Shown one piece after another: positions 16,158-24,037 of a DNA stretch of 46,304 nt. The notes under the pieces were generated by a model. The model was given only the letters and a program-made list of their open reading frames with translations, was not told the DNA's origin and did no database searches. The position numbers and the translations under genes are program-made. The stretch is from Clostridium ragsdalei P11 (GTDB lineage: Bacteria > Bacillota > Clostridia > Clostridiales > Clostridiaceae). The stretch is from contig NZ_LROS01000024.1 of NCBI RefSeq assembly GCF_001675165.1, positions 1 through 46,304 of the forward strand, written 5' to 3'. Each line of letters opens with the position of its first letter. The first letter of the stretch is position 1.

Positions 16158-17883
16158 CATCGTCTCCTTTCACTTGAGATTCATAAACTTCATGGTATAT
16201 CTCATTTGTCTTTAGTAACTCCTCATGGGTTCCAAAGCCATCTATTTTTCCATCGTTTAATACAATAATTCTATCTGCATCCTGAACTGAAGAGATACGC
16301 TGTGCAATAATAATTTTTGTAGTATCTGGTATTTCTTCTCCAAATGCTTTTCTAATAAGAGCATCAGTTTTAGTATCCACTGCACTAGTAGAATCATCTA
16401 AAATTAATATTTTGGGCTTTTTTAGCAAAGCCCTTGCAATACATAATCTTTGTTTTTGCCCGCCTGATACATTTGAACCACCCTCTTCAATAAAAGTATC
16501 ATACTTATCAGGAAACTTTTCTATAAATTCATCAGCTTGAGCCTCTCTACATGCAGCAACTATTTCTTTATCAGAAGCATTTTTATTTCCCCATCTTAAA
16601 TTTTGCTTTATTGTCCCAGAAAACAATACGTTCTTTTGCAGCACCATTGAAACTTCATCCCTAAGAGTCTCTATATCATATTTTCTAACATCAACTCCAC
16701 CAACTTCAACAGTTCCACATGTAGTATCATATAGTCTTGGAATAAGTTGGACTAAAGTAGACTTTCCACTTCCTGTTCCTCCTATAATACCTATTGTTTC
16801 ACCAGAATTAATTTTCAAGTTTACATTTTCTAAAACTAGATTGTCCATACTCTTGTTATAGCTAAAACCAACCTTATTAAAGGATATAGATCCATCTTTT
16901 ACTTCACAAATTGCCTTCTCTTCTGGATCTGTTAAATCACTTTTTTCGTCCAAAACCTCCACAATTCTTTCAGCAGATGACTTGGCCATAATTACCATTA
17001 CAAATACCATTGAAATAATCATAAGACTCATTAATATATTAACGGTATACGTAAATAAACTCATAAGTTCTCCCGTTGTCATTGATTTTGAAACAATCAT
17101 TTTTGCCCCAAGCCACGACAAAAGTAAAATACATGTATACACTGCAAATTGCATTGCAGGAGCATTAATTATTATTAATTTTTCAGCTCTTATAAAGTAT
17201 TTATATAAAGTTTCAGAAGCTTTATAAAACTTGCTTTTTTCATGCTCTTCTCTTACATAAGCTTTCACAGTCCTTATGGCAGTTAGATTTTCTTGTACAC
17301 TAGCATTCAAATCATCATACTTTTTAAAAACTTCCATGAAATATGGATGTACTCTTGTCATAATAATATACAATATAATTCCCAAAAAAATTATGGCACC
17401 TAAGAATACAAGAGCTAACTTTGCATTTATATAAAAACTCATTGCCATAGCAAAGATTAGCATAAACGGTGCTCTAACAAGCATTCTTATTATCATTTGA
17501 AATGCATTTTGAACGTTTGTTATGTCTGTAGTCAGTCTAGTTATAAGACCAGCTGTAGAATATTTATCTATATTAGAAAAAGAAAAGTTTTGAATATTAT
17601 AGTACATTGCTCTTCGCAGGTTTCTGGCAAAACCAGTAGATGCTTTAGCTGCATATTTTCCTGATAATGCGCCGCAGGTAAGGGATACAAATGACACCAT
17701 AAGCATTATAGTTCCAACAATGCACACATATTTTATATTTCCTTTTCCCACGCCATTATCAATTATCAATGCCATCAACAGTGGAATAATCGTCTCCATT
17801 ATGGCCTCTAAAGCAACAAATACAGGTGTTATAATAGAATCTCTTTTAAATTCGCCTATATAACTTGATATCTTTCTTATCAT
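16138..17883 (-). CDS. heterodimeric ABC exporter, subunit with degenerate NBD
   Basis: This 581-residue fused exporter subunit has six transmembrane helices (about 15-315) and an ATPase domain with Walker A GGTGSGKS and signature VSGGQ. Two catalytic positions are altered: Walker B reads ILILDDSTS (Asp instead of the catalytic Glu), and the switch His is replaced (AQRISSV). That is the non-catalytic-site half known from LmrC/TM287-type heterodimers, whose partner keeps the canonical residues, as the next gene does. GGAGG precedes the ATG. It follows the MarR gene by 45 nt, with an inverted repeat between that matches the marR operator. Confidence 0.93.
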   Translation of the reverse strand: MIRKISSYIGEFKRDSIITPVFVALEAIMETIIPLLMALIIDNGVGKGNIKYVCIVGTIMLMVSFVSLTCGALSGKYAAKASTGFARNLRRAMYYNIQNFSFSNIDKYSTAGLITRLTTDITNVQNAFQMIIRMLVRAPFMLIFAMAMSFYINAKLALVFLGAIIFLGIILYIIMTRVHPYFMEVFKKYDDLNASVQENLTAIRTVKAYVREEHEKSKFYKASETLYKYFIRAEKLIIINAPAMQFAVYTCILLLSWLGAKMIVSKSMTTGELMSLFTYTVNILMSLMIISMVFVMVIMAKSSAERIVEVLDEKSDLTDPEEKAICEVKDGSISFNKVGFSYNKSMDNLVLENVNLKINSGETIGIIGGTGSGKSTLVQLIPRLYDTTCGTVEVGGVDVRKYDIETLRDEVSMVLQKNVLFSGTIKQNLRWGNKNASDKEIVAACREAQADEFIEKFPDKYDTFIEEGGSNVSGGQKQRLCIARALLKKPKILILDDSTSAVDTKTDALIRKAFGEEIPDTTKIIIAQRISSVQDADRIIVLNDGKIDGFGTHEELLKTNEIYHEVYESQVKGDDDDNGSK

Positions 17884-17903
17884 AACCTTGTTCCTCCCCT
17901 TGT

Positions 17904-17931
17904 TAGATTCCTAACTAATATTAGGAATCTA
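17904..17931. promoter_or_regulatory. inverted repeat between marR and the ABC exporter genes
   Basis: TAGATTCCTAA (17904-17914) and TTAGGAATCTA (17921-17931) are perfect 11-bp arms with a 6-nt spacer. The site overlaps the marR stop codon. It shares TTAGATTYCTAA with the site upstream of marR, so the same MarR protein could bind both. It could also act as a weak RNA hairpin. Confidence 0.7.
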
Positions 17932-18372
17932 TATTCCATCGCCAATTTTTTCAGACAATCTGTCAAGTAAATCGACTAATATGTCTGTCTCCTCATCACT
18001 TAATTCATCCTTTAAAGATTCTTCCATTCCAAGAATAAAATCATATACCTTTTTTTGAATTTGCAAACCTTTTTCTGTTATTATTATCTTCTTAAGTCTT
18101 GCATCTTCAGAAACACTTACTCTTTTTATATATCCGTTTTTTTCCATTAGCTGAAGTACGCTAGTTACTGAAGAACGTCTAATATCAAGTTCTTCTTCTA
18201 TATCCCTTTGAAATATATCTTTTTTATTGGACTTACAATATATAAAACCAAGTATTCTAGCTTGAACAGCAGTTATACCATACTGTGATGCCTCTTTATC
18301 TATTCTTCTATGAATTCTCCTAGAAAGTATACTAATTTTTCTTCCAATGTACATTTCTGTTTTATTGTTCAT
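17929..18372 (-). CDS. MarR-family regulator of the ABC exporter pair
   Basis: This 147-residue winged-helix regulator has the recognition region EEELDIRRSSVTSVLQLMEK (about 60-79) and the wing VSEDARLKKIIITEKG. The second in-frame ATG (18372) is chosen because GGAGG lies 7 nt upstream; the first (18378) is only 1 nt from it. It heads a three-gene operon with the two ABC subunits, the arrangement of regulated multidrug exporters. A consensus promoter and a repeated TTAGATTYCTAA motif lie immediately upstream, indicating autorepression. The ligand is unknown. Confidence 0.93.
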   Translation of the reverse strand: MNNKTEMYIGRKISILSRRIHRRIDKEASQYGITAVQARILGFIYCKSNKKDIFQRDIEEELDIRRSSVTSVLQLMEKNGYIKRVSVSEDARLKKIIITEKGLQIQKKVYDFILGMEESLKDELSDEETDILVDLLDRLSEKIGDGI

Positions 18373-18391
18373 TTTCATGCCTCCACCATTT

Positions 18392-18420
18392 GTTAGATTT
18401 CTAATTGTAAGGTTTCTAAC
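18392..18420. promoter_or_regulatory. MarR operator downstream of the marR promoter
   Basis: GTTAG (18392-18396) and CTAAC (18416-18420) bound a 29-bp site holding TTAGATTTCTAA (18393-18404) and the related GGTTTCTAAC. It lies between the -10 box and the ribosome site, where a bound repressor blocks transcription. Confidence 0.65.
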
Positions 18421-18421
18421 T

Positions 18422-18450
18422 ATTATAATTTTAATTATACATTATGTCAA
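18422..18450 (-). promoter_or_regulatory. sigma-A promoter of the MarR/ABC exporter operon
   Basis: On the minus strand, TTGACA (18450-18445) and TATAAT (18427-18422) are separated by exactly 17 nt, the consensus arrangement. Confidence 0.85.
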
Positions 18451-18462
18451 TAATTTTTCGCA

Positions 18463-18508
18463 AAATAAAAGAACTATGAAGTTTAGATTAAAAATCTTTC
18501 TTCATAGT
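18463..18508 (-). terminator. terminator at the end of structured RNA C
   Basis: A long stem (ACTATGAAG with CTTCATAGT, plus inner AGATT/AATCT) is followed on the minus strand by TCTTTTATTTT. It would end RNA C or the mcrB-like transcript upstream of marR. Confidence 0.75.
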
Positions 18509-18652
18509 CTTTATCCGATTGCTACCATTGCTAACACCCCCAATCTTCTTCAAAGTGGTGGGATAAGCACTGCTACGCACCTGGATAAGTTCTTCTAAGG
18601 TTCAGATGGAGATGAGTATTCCTTATAAGCAAACTCCACCTGAACCTTAGAA
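18465..18652 (-). ncRNA. structured RNA element C (unassigned family)
   Basis: Read on the minus strand, it opens with a stem of 13 perfect pairs, a mismatch and 5 more pairs (18593-18611 with 18634-18652), with TTATAAGG in the loop. CTTAGAA, TTATCCAGG (P1, 18588-18583 side), a variable folded core, then GGTAG..ATCGGATAA (P1, 18516-18511 side) follow. It ends in a strong hairpin, ACTATGAAG...CTTCATAGT, followed by TCTTTTATTTT, which looks like a terminator. Ordered blocks and spacing recur at 33232-33400. It sits directly after the mcrB-like stop, so it may be a 3' element of that transcript or an independent RNA. It could be raiA-like, an omega-RNA/IS605-derived relic or a new class; I cannot decide. 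Confidence 0.7.
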
Positions 18653-18662
18653 TCACTTGATA

Positions 18663-20561
18663 TTACTCTATAAGTTCTCTTATCCATTTTTTTATCCTAT
18701 AAGGTTCATTAGACCAATATTCGGCAATCTGAGGTAAAATTTCATATTGAATAATATTTTTATACTCCTCTTTGCTTAATGTATGCTTTGGCATACAAAA
18801 ATAGCTGTGCCCTATGCGAAAATCTCCTCCTAATGAAGGATCATTTTCAATATCTTCGTTAAGTTTTACAAACTTTTCAATAATACTCTCTGCCAAATCT
18901 TCGTTCTTATTTTTCATATATCTTTTAAAATTCAAATTATTAAATGCAGGTTCAATTTCAATAAAAGCAAAACGTCTTCTAAGAGTACAATCAAATACTC
19001 TGGTGCTACCTTTACGTGCACTCATAGTGCCTATAATATAAACATTTCTCGGTATATAAAATAAGTTTTCAATATAAGGTAGAGATATTGCATACTCTTC
19101 TCCGCGCTTATCAGCCTCAACAAGCATAATAGCTTCTCCAAAAATCTTACTCAGATTTCCCCTGTCTATTTCATCAATTATAAAGTAATAGGGCCTTCTG
19201 GAATCATTTTGAGCTTGCTTGCAAAAGCGATAAAATATGCCATATTTAAGACTAAACCCATTCTTTTCCGGTCTATAACCTATGATAAAATCTTCGTAAG
19301 AATAGCCCTCATGAAACTGAATCATCTTAATCCTTGCATCATCTCTTTGCTCCATTATAGAGTAAACAAACTTTCGGGCTATAAAAGTTTTACCAACACC
19401 AGATGGACCTTTTAGAATTATGTTCTTTTTATACCTTAAAAGATTATATATAACATCATACTGACCTTCTTCCATAAATATTTCATTTAAGAAATCCTCT
19501 TTAGAATACGTAGATTTTGAACAAGCAGGTATTTCTAAATCTTCTTCGTTAATAACATCCCTGTTTGGCATAATTTCATTATATTTGGACTTATCTATTT
19601 TCATTCTCTCTATGCTTAATAATTTCATATCCAATACCTTATAATTTCTAAACAGACATTCTTCATCCCTAAACTTTTTAATTTTTCTAGTATTTTCAAC
19701 ATAATTTATAAGCTCTTTTGGATCTGTAAAAATTACACCTTTTTCTTCAAACAAAACGTAATCTTCAATTGTATCCGTGTTAATTATAGGGAAAATATAA
19801 GGTTTCAAACAATGAAGAATAACTGAAGCTTCCATCGCTTGCATACCTTTTATGCTAGTTTTAAAAGTTTCCTCAGCCATATGAAGAATTTCATTTTCAT
19901 CATGCGATTTATGTATTCTTATACACAAAGATATAAATCTTCGTGCACTATCTTCATCTGATTTTGAGGTAAATGTGTAAAATCCAATACTAAACATTCC
20001 TACAGACCATTCGCCTACAATATTTTCATATTCATGCTTTCTAGCTCTCTCCATTACAAAATTAAATATTTTTGTTAGTCTTTTCTTTTCTTCTATAGGC
20101 AAATGACTATTTTGTATTTTTTGGATCTTATATTTTACCTTAACTTTCCATGTCCCCACAGTCATAAAATATAGCATATCCAAATCACTTACATCTATAA
20201 CATCTATTGGTGTTCTTGAAAAGGACTCTACTGTTTCTCGGACAAGTTCATAGGACCCATCATATTTATTCGGATCTACATCAGGCATATCCTTTATTTC
20301 CTGAACAAGTTTGTTTTCTTTAAACTCCTCATACAACTTCAAGGAATTAAAAAGATTTTTCACTTTTATATTTTCATCATCCTCTTTTTCAGTATAAGAA
20401 AGTTTAGGAAAAATAGACTCACACTTATCCCTTGCATAAGAATCATCTAGATCTCCATAAGATTCTTCTATTATAAGGCAATTTGAAATTTGAGCATTAC
20501 AAGTCATATCATCTAACTTTTTAATTATTTTTAGCCATTTATAAAATACGCTTTTATTCAT
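18663..20561 (-). CDS. McrB-like AAA+ ATPase without an McrC partner
   Basis: This 632-residue protein has a C-terminal AAA+ module of the McrB type: Walker A GPSGVGKT (385-392), Walker B FIIDEIDRGNLSKIFGE (460-476), the GTM step at 511 and arginine finger LRRRF (527-531). In McrB the step reads GTMN.AD and helps bind GTP; here it is GTMSARKGS, so the usual Asn and Asp are replaced. The N-terminal 380 residues have no recognisable McrB DNA-binding domain. No mcrC nuclease gene is present on either side, so restriction by the usual complex is not supported. A structured RNA follows 10 nt downstream. Possible roles are an antiviral or remodelling ATPase with an unknown effector. Confidence 0.8.
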   Translation of the reverse strand: MNKSVFYKWLKIIKKLDDMTCNAQISNCLIIEESYGDLDDSYARDKCESIFPKLSYTEKEDDENIKVKNLFNSLKLYEEFKENKLVQEIKDMPDVDPNKYDGSYELVRETVESFSRTPIDVIDVSDLDMLYFMTVGTWKVKVKYKIQKIQNSHLPIEEKKRLTKIFNFVMERARKHEYENIVGEWSVGMFSIGFYTFTSKSDEDSARRFISLCIRIHKSHDENEILHMAEETFKTSIKGMQAMEASVILHCLKPYIFPIINTDTIEDYVLFEEKGVIFTDPKELINYVENTRKIKKFRDEECLFRNYKVLDMKLLSIERMKIDKSKYNEIMPNRDVINEEDLEIPACSKSTYSKEDFLNEIFMEEGQYDVIYNLLRYKKNIILKGPSGVGKTFIARKFVYSIMEQRDDARIKMIQFHEGYSYEDFIIGYRPEKNGFSLKYGIFYRFCKQAQNDSRRPYYFIIDEIDRGNLSKIFGEAIMLVEADKRGEEYAISLPYIENLFYIPRNVYIIGTMSARKGSTRVFDCTLRRRFAFIEIEPAFNNLNFKRYMKNKNEDLAESIIEKFVKLNEDIENDPSLGGDFRIGHSYFCMPKHTLSKEEYKNIIQYEILPQIAEYWSNEPYRIKKWIRELIE

Positions 20562-20744
20562 AGGAATTCCCCTTTTTAGTTTATAATAAAAAGCAGCTTC
20601 ATAGTTTATCCTTCCATTTTAATCGATATTATATTACATTAAATTAAATTTATATAATTTAACCTTCTAATATCATGGAATATTTTGCATTATACTTTAA
20701 TGTGAAATGTGTTATAATCTTATTTGTGACTTTAACCATACATA

Positions 20745-20825
20745 AGTAATAACTCGTATACATTCGGTAATATGGTCCGAAAGTTTCTACCTGCTAACCT
20801 TAAATAAGCAGACTACGAGGTAATA
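20745..20825 (+). ncRNA. purine riboswitch aptamer, guanine type
   Basis: P1 is CTCGTA (20753-20758) with TACGAG (20814-20819). Between them are the family hallmarks: the TATGG segment of the first hairpin and TTTCTACC, and the GACTAC 3' strand. The base at the ligand-pairing position (nucleotide 74 equivalent, 20813) is C, which selects guanine or xanthine rather than adenine. It precedes a xanthine-type permease and xpt, the classic target. A TATAAT at 20713-20718 probably belongs to its promoter, but no well-spaced -35 is seen. Confidence 0.95.
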
Positions 20826-20865
20826 TTTGAAACTTCATATACTTTTCAAATGTACCTCGTTTTTT
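20815..20865 (+). terminator. riboswitch terminator hairpin
   Basis: ACGAGGTA (20815-20822) pairs with TACCTCGT (20853-20860), with an inner ATTTGAAA/TTTTCAAAT stem, followed by TTTTTT. Its 5' arm is the 3' strand of the aptamer P1, so the two are mutually exclusive. Ligand would be expected to alter the balance and switch the purine genes off. Confidence 0.9.
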
Positions 20866-20877
20866 ATGGGGTATTTT

Positions 20878-21176
20878 TTATGTACTTAACTTTCGCAGTT
20901 TAAAACTATTGCGTCGCAATAGTTTTAATTAATAGTTAAGAATGAAGAATTAATAGTTAATGTGGATTTTTTTCCGTTACACTACAAAAAATCTTTGATT
21001 AAGCTTTTCATCACTCGTTTTGCTAAAGCGAAACATTGCTGATTTATATAAATTTAAAGATTTTTTGCGACAGCTAAAAATCATCCTTCACTATTAATTT
21101 TTCATTATTAATTCTTAACTTGCGAAGCTTTGCTTCGCATTATTTTTAATGTGTGAAAGTTGAGTTATGTACTTAA
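20878..21176. repeat. MITE-like palindromic repeat, copy 2, with flanking direct repeat
   Basis: The element body (about 20890-21164) is a long imperfect palindrome with three internal hairpins: ACTATTGCGTCGCAATAGT, GTTTTGC-TAAA-GCGAAAC and TGCGAAGC-TTT-GCTTCGCA. It matches copy 1 (12898-13178). TTATGTACTTAA stands on both sides (20878-20889 and 21165-21176), as expected for a target-site duplication. It has no ORF. It lies between the riboswitch terminator and the permease start, lengthening the leader by about 285 nt. Confidence 0.9.
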
Positions 21177-21205
21177 AATTTTATATTTCTAAAAAGGAGT
21201 CTATC

Positions 21206-22522
21206 ATGGAAGCTAAAAGACAAGAAGAACAAACATCTGAAATGGAATTAATTTATGGAGTTTACGATAAGCCTAAATTATTATCTCAAATTTTATTAGG
21301 ATTTCAGCATATTTTTGCTGCTTTTGGTGGAATTATTGTAGTCCCAATAATTATTTCATCTTCACTAAAGCTTGACTCCCATACATCTACAGCACTAATA
21401 AGTGCTGCAATTCTAGTAGCTGGAATAGCTACCTTCATACAATCTAGAGGCATTGGCCCAGTTGGAGCAAGAGTAGCTTGTATTATGGGAACGGACATCA
21501 CTTTTGTAGCCCCGGCTGTAGCAGTTGGAAAAAGATTTGGACTTTCCGGCATATTCGGAGCCACTATATTAGGAGCACTTATTGTAATTATTTTAAGCTT
21601 TTCTATTAAATACATAATGAAGCTTTTTCCACCAATCGTAACTGGAATAGTCGTATGCCTAATAGGACTTACACTACTGCCAGTTTCAATAGATTGGGCA
21701 GCAGGAGGTTCTGGAGTACAAAATTATGGGAGTTTAAAAAATATAGGTATTGCGTTAACTGTAACCCTAATTACTTTACTTTTAAATCATTATGGCAAAG
21801 GTCTTTTAAGCAGTGCCTCAATTTTAATTGGAATGGCAGCAGGTTACATAATTTGTATTGCTCTTGGTATGGTAGATTTTTCATCTATTTCAAAAGCAAG
21901 TATAGTAACACTTCCAAAAATATTTGAACATGGTATCACCTTTAATTCAAGTGTTCTACTTCCGTTTATTCCAGCATATTTAGTTTCTGTCATAAGTACT
22001 GTAGGAAATTTAAGAGCAATAAACGAAATATCAGGTATTAAAGAGGATGATATTAGGATTTCACATGGTGTACTTTCTGATGGGCTTGGAAGTGTAATTG
22101 CTGGAATATTTGGGGCTATGCCAAACACTTCTTTTAGTCAAAACGTCGGATTGATCCCCCTTACTAAAGTTGCAAGTAAATTTGTCACAATGACCGCAGG
22201 AATAATACTTATTATACTAGGATTATTTCCTAAATTTGCTGCAATAATAAACGCGATGCCTCAAGTTGTACTCGGTGGCGTTGGAATAGTAATGTTTGGA
22301 ACAGTTGCTGCTGCTGGAATTCAAACTTTAAGTAAGGTAAAATTAAATAATAGAAACATTCTCATAATAGCAACTTCTATAGGTTTAGGTCTTGGAGTTA
22401 CTTTCAGACCTGAAATTTTATCAAATCTTCCAGAAAGCTTAAAGATGATTTTTTCATCTGGTATCTCTACAGGAACTATTGCAGCACTTATATTGAATCT
22501 TATTTTAAAAGAAGAAAAATAA
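21206..22522 (+). CDS. pbuX: NCS2-family purine (xanthine-type) permease
   Basis: This 438-residue membrane protein has about 12-14 transmembrane segments and the nucleobase-ascorbate transporter (NCS2) signature region (VLPFIPAYLVSVISTVGNLRA, part). MPNTSFSQNVGLIPLTKVAS contributes to the substrate site. It imports xanthine or a related purine with a cation across the cytoplasmic membrane. The start is ATG 21206, 6-7 nt after AAGGAG; the frame is open from ATG 21167 inside the repeat end. It is followed after 21 nt by xpt and is controlled by the guanine-type riboswitch. The inserted repeat in the leader may affect its expression. Confidence 0.92.
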   Translation: MEAKRQEEQTSEMELIYGVYDKPKLLSQILLGFQHIFAAFGGIIVVPIIISSSLKLDSHTSTALISAAILVAGIATFIQSRGIGPVGARVACIMGTDITFVAPAVAVGKRFGLSGIFGATILGALIVIILSFSIKYIMKLFPPIVTGIVVCLIGLTLLPVSIDWAAGGSGVQNYGSLKNIGIALTVTLITLLLNHYGKGLLSSASILIGMAAGYIICIALGMVDFSSISKASIVTLPKIFEHGITFNSSVLLPFIPAYLVSVISTVGNLRAINEISGIKEDDIRISHGVLSDGLGSVIAGIFGAMPNTSFSQNVGLIPLTKVASKFVTMTAGIILIILGLFPKFAAIINAMPQVVLGGVGIVMFGTVAAAGIQTLSKVKLNNRNILIIATSIGLGLGVTFRPEILSNLPESLKMIFSSGISTGTIAALILNLILKEEK

Positions 22523-22543
22523 AAAATCGCGAGGTGTTAATTT

Positions 22544-23116
22544 ATGAAGGAATTACAAAAAAAAATCTTAGAAGAAGGACATGCCTTAAGTGAATCAATA
22601 TTAAAAGTAGATTCATTTTTAAATCATAAAGTTGATCCAAGCCTTATGTATTCCATAGGAAAAAGTTTCGCAGAACATTTTAAAGATATGGGAATCACAA
22701 AGATATTTACTATTGAAAGTTCAGGAATAGCCCCAGCTGTTATGACTGCACTTCAGATGGATTTACCTATGGTAATATTAAAAAAGAAAGAATCCAAAAT
22801 ATTAAGTGAAGATGTATATCAAACTACAGTTCACTCATTTACCAAGGATTCTGATTATGAACTTACTTTATCAAAAAAATACATATGCCCTGAAGATAAT
22901 ATTCTCATAATTGATGATTTTTTAGCTAATGGAGAAGCTTCAAAAGGTACTATACGCCTGGTTGAACAATGTGGTGCAAAGGTAACAGGAATTGAAATTG
23001 TTATTGAAAAATCTTTTCAACCCGGACGTAAACTCCTTGACAAACAAGGATATCATGTATATTCTCTTGCAAGAATAAAAAGACTTGCAAAAGACACTAT
23101 TGAATTTATGGATTAA
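22544..23116 (+). CDS. xpt: xanthine phosphoribosyltransferase
   Basis: This 190-residue cytosolic enzyme of the purine salvage pathway converts xanthine and PRPP to XMP. The PRPP-binding loop [16 protein letters not shown] lies at residues 120-135, and an [14 protein letters not shown] nucleophile/phosphate region lies at 57-70. Length and motifs match Xpt of Bacillus and clostridia. The ribosome site is GAGGTG. It forms an operon with the permease upstream, so uptake and salvage are controlled together by the riboswitch. Confidence 0.96.
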   Translation: MKELQKKILEEGHALSESILKVDSFLNHKVDPSLMYSIGKSFAEHFKDMGITKIFTIESSGIAPAVMTALQMDLPMVILKKKESKILSEDVYQTTVHSFTKDSDYELTLSKKYICPEDNILIIDDFLANGEASKGTIRLVEQCGAKVTGIEIVIEKSFQPGRKLLDKQGYHVYSLARIKRLAKDTIEFMD

Positions 23117-23157
23117 TTAAATTTGTTTGAGTTTCTATTGTGACCTGGATGGAAAAT

Positions 23158-23194
23158 AGATGAAAACCTTCATTTATTTTTCATCTTTCTTTTA
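23158..23194 (+). terminator. terminator after xpt
   Basis: AGATGAAAA (23158-23166) pairs with TTTTCATCT (23178-23186) around an 11-nt loop, followed by TTCTTTTAT. The remaining 23195-23358 has no gene or clear signal. Confidence 0.8.
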
Positions 23195-23358
23195 TACCCA
23201 GATAAAAATCAACTTATTCCTAGATTCCTTCCAAATTTAATTTCCATAAATATAAAAAGAACATACAATTTCCATAACCAGTTTTATAAATATTTATATC
23301 AGCTAATGTACTATAAAATTTTGATATGCGTATTTTATCTGACAGGAATTAAAGTTAT

Positions 23359-23874
23359 CTATAACTCAGAAAACATCTTAATGTATTCTTCAGAAAAAGG
23401 TGGTATGTTACTAAGTAAACTATCCACTATTTCATCAACATTGTCATCTGTAATTTTTATTCCTTCCATACCATCTTCATCTTTTTTAATAAAATTTTCA
23501 TCTTTAAATTTTGTTATTTCTTCTTCATTATCTTTATCTTCTAATTGTTTTACAAGTTTATTATATTGGTTTTCATAAACAGCCCTATAAGTATCATGTT
23601 CTAATGCTTCTGAATTACTTATACATTTATTTGATAAATAAATATTATCTTCCGTAAACATAAGGTTTCCATATACATAAGCTCTCATACAAGGAGCTCC
23701 ACCACTTGTAGGTAAATTTAACTTTTTGTTTTCTTTTTGATGTATATTAAACCTATAATCAGATTCATGCCTTTGTAAATAACACTTAGAGTCCAGTTTT
23801 TCCAACTCTTTCATAACAAATTCAGATACATCTGGTTTTAACTTTTTTATTGCATTTTTAACTGTAATGCCCAT
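23359..23874 (-). CDS. hypothetical protein, 171 residues
   Basis: I do not recognise this protein. It has no signal peptide or membrane segment. The N-terminal half contains three cysteines and a basic/aromatic stretch (YLQRHESDYRFNI). The C-terminal half is strongly acidic and probably helical. AAGGAG precedes the ATG. It is convergent with xpt and 163 nt from the next gene on its strand, so it may be monocistronic. Codon use looks like that of its neighbours. Confidence 0.65.
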   Translation of the reverse strand: MGITVKNAIKKLKPDVSEFVMKELEKLDSKCYLQRHESDYRFNIHQKENKKLNLPTSGGAPCMRAYVYGNLMFTEDNIYLSNKCISNSEALEHDTYRAVYENQYNKLVKQLEDKDNEEEITKFKDENFIKKDEDGMEGIKITDDNVDEIVDSLLSNIPPFSEEYIKMFSEL

Positions 23875-24037
23875 ACTATCTCTCCTTATTCATATCTTTT
23901 TTGGTGGTTAGTCATTAAGTACTTTTAGAATATTTAATGTATTTTTAATACTCCTATCTTCTATTATACTATTTATATTGATAATCTCAAAATTTGTAGT
24001 TATTTACAAGAAAAATTTTACACTTCTATATTTCATT

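Noticed and set aside
18595-18660. Short peptide read from the plus strand (MEMSIPYKQTPPEP)
   Set aside because: It runs through the stem-loop of RNA C and has no ribosome site; the structure explains the sequence better.
18663-20561. Complete McrBC restriction system
   Set aside because: No mcrC or nuclease gene is adjacent on either side.
21167-21205. Upstream ATG start for the purine permease
   Set aside because: It lies within the repeat's flanking sequence and has no ribosome site; ATG 21206 has AAGGAG at the right distance.
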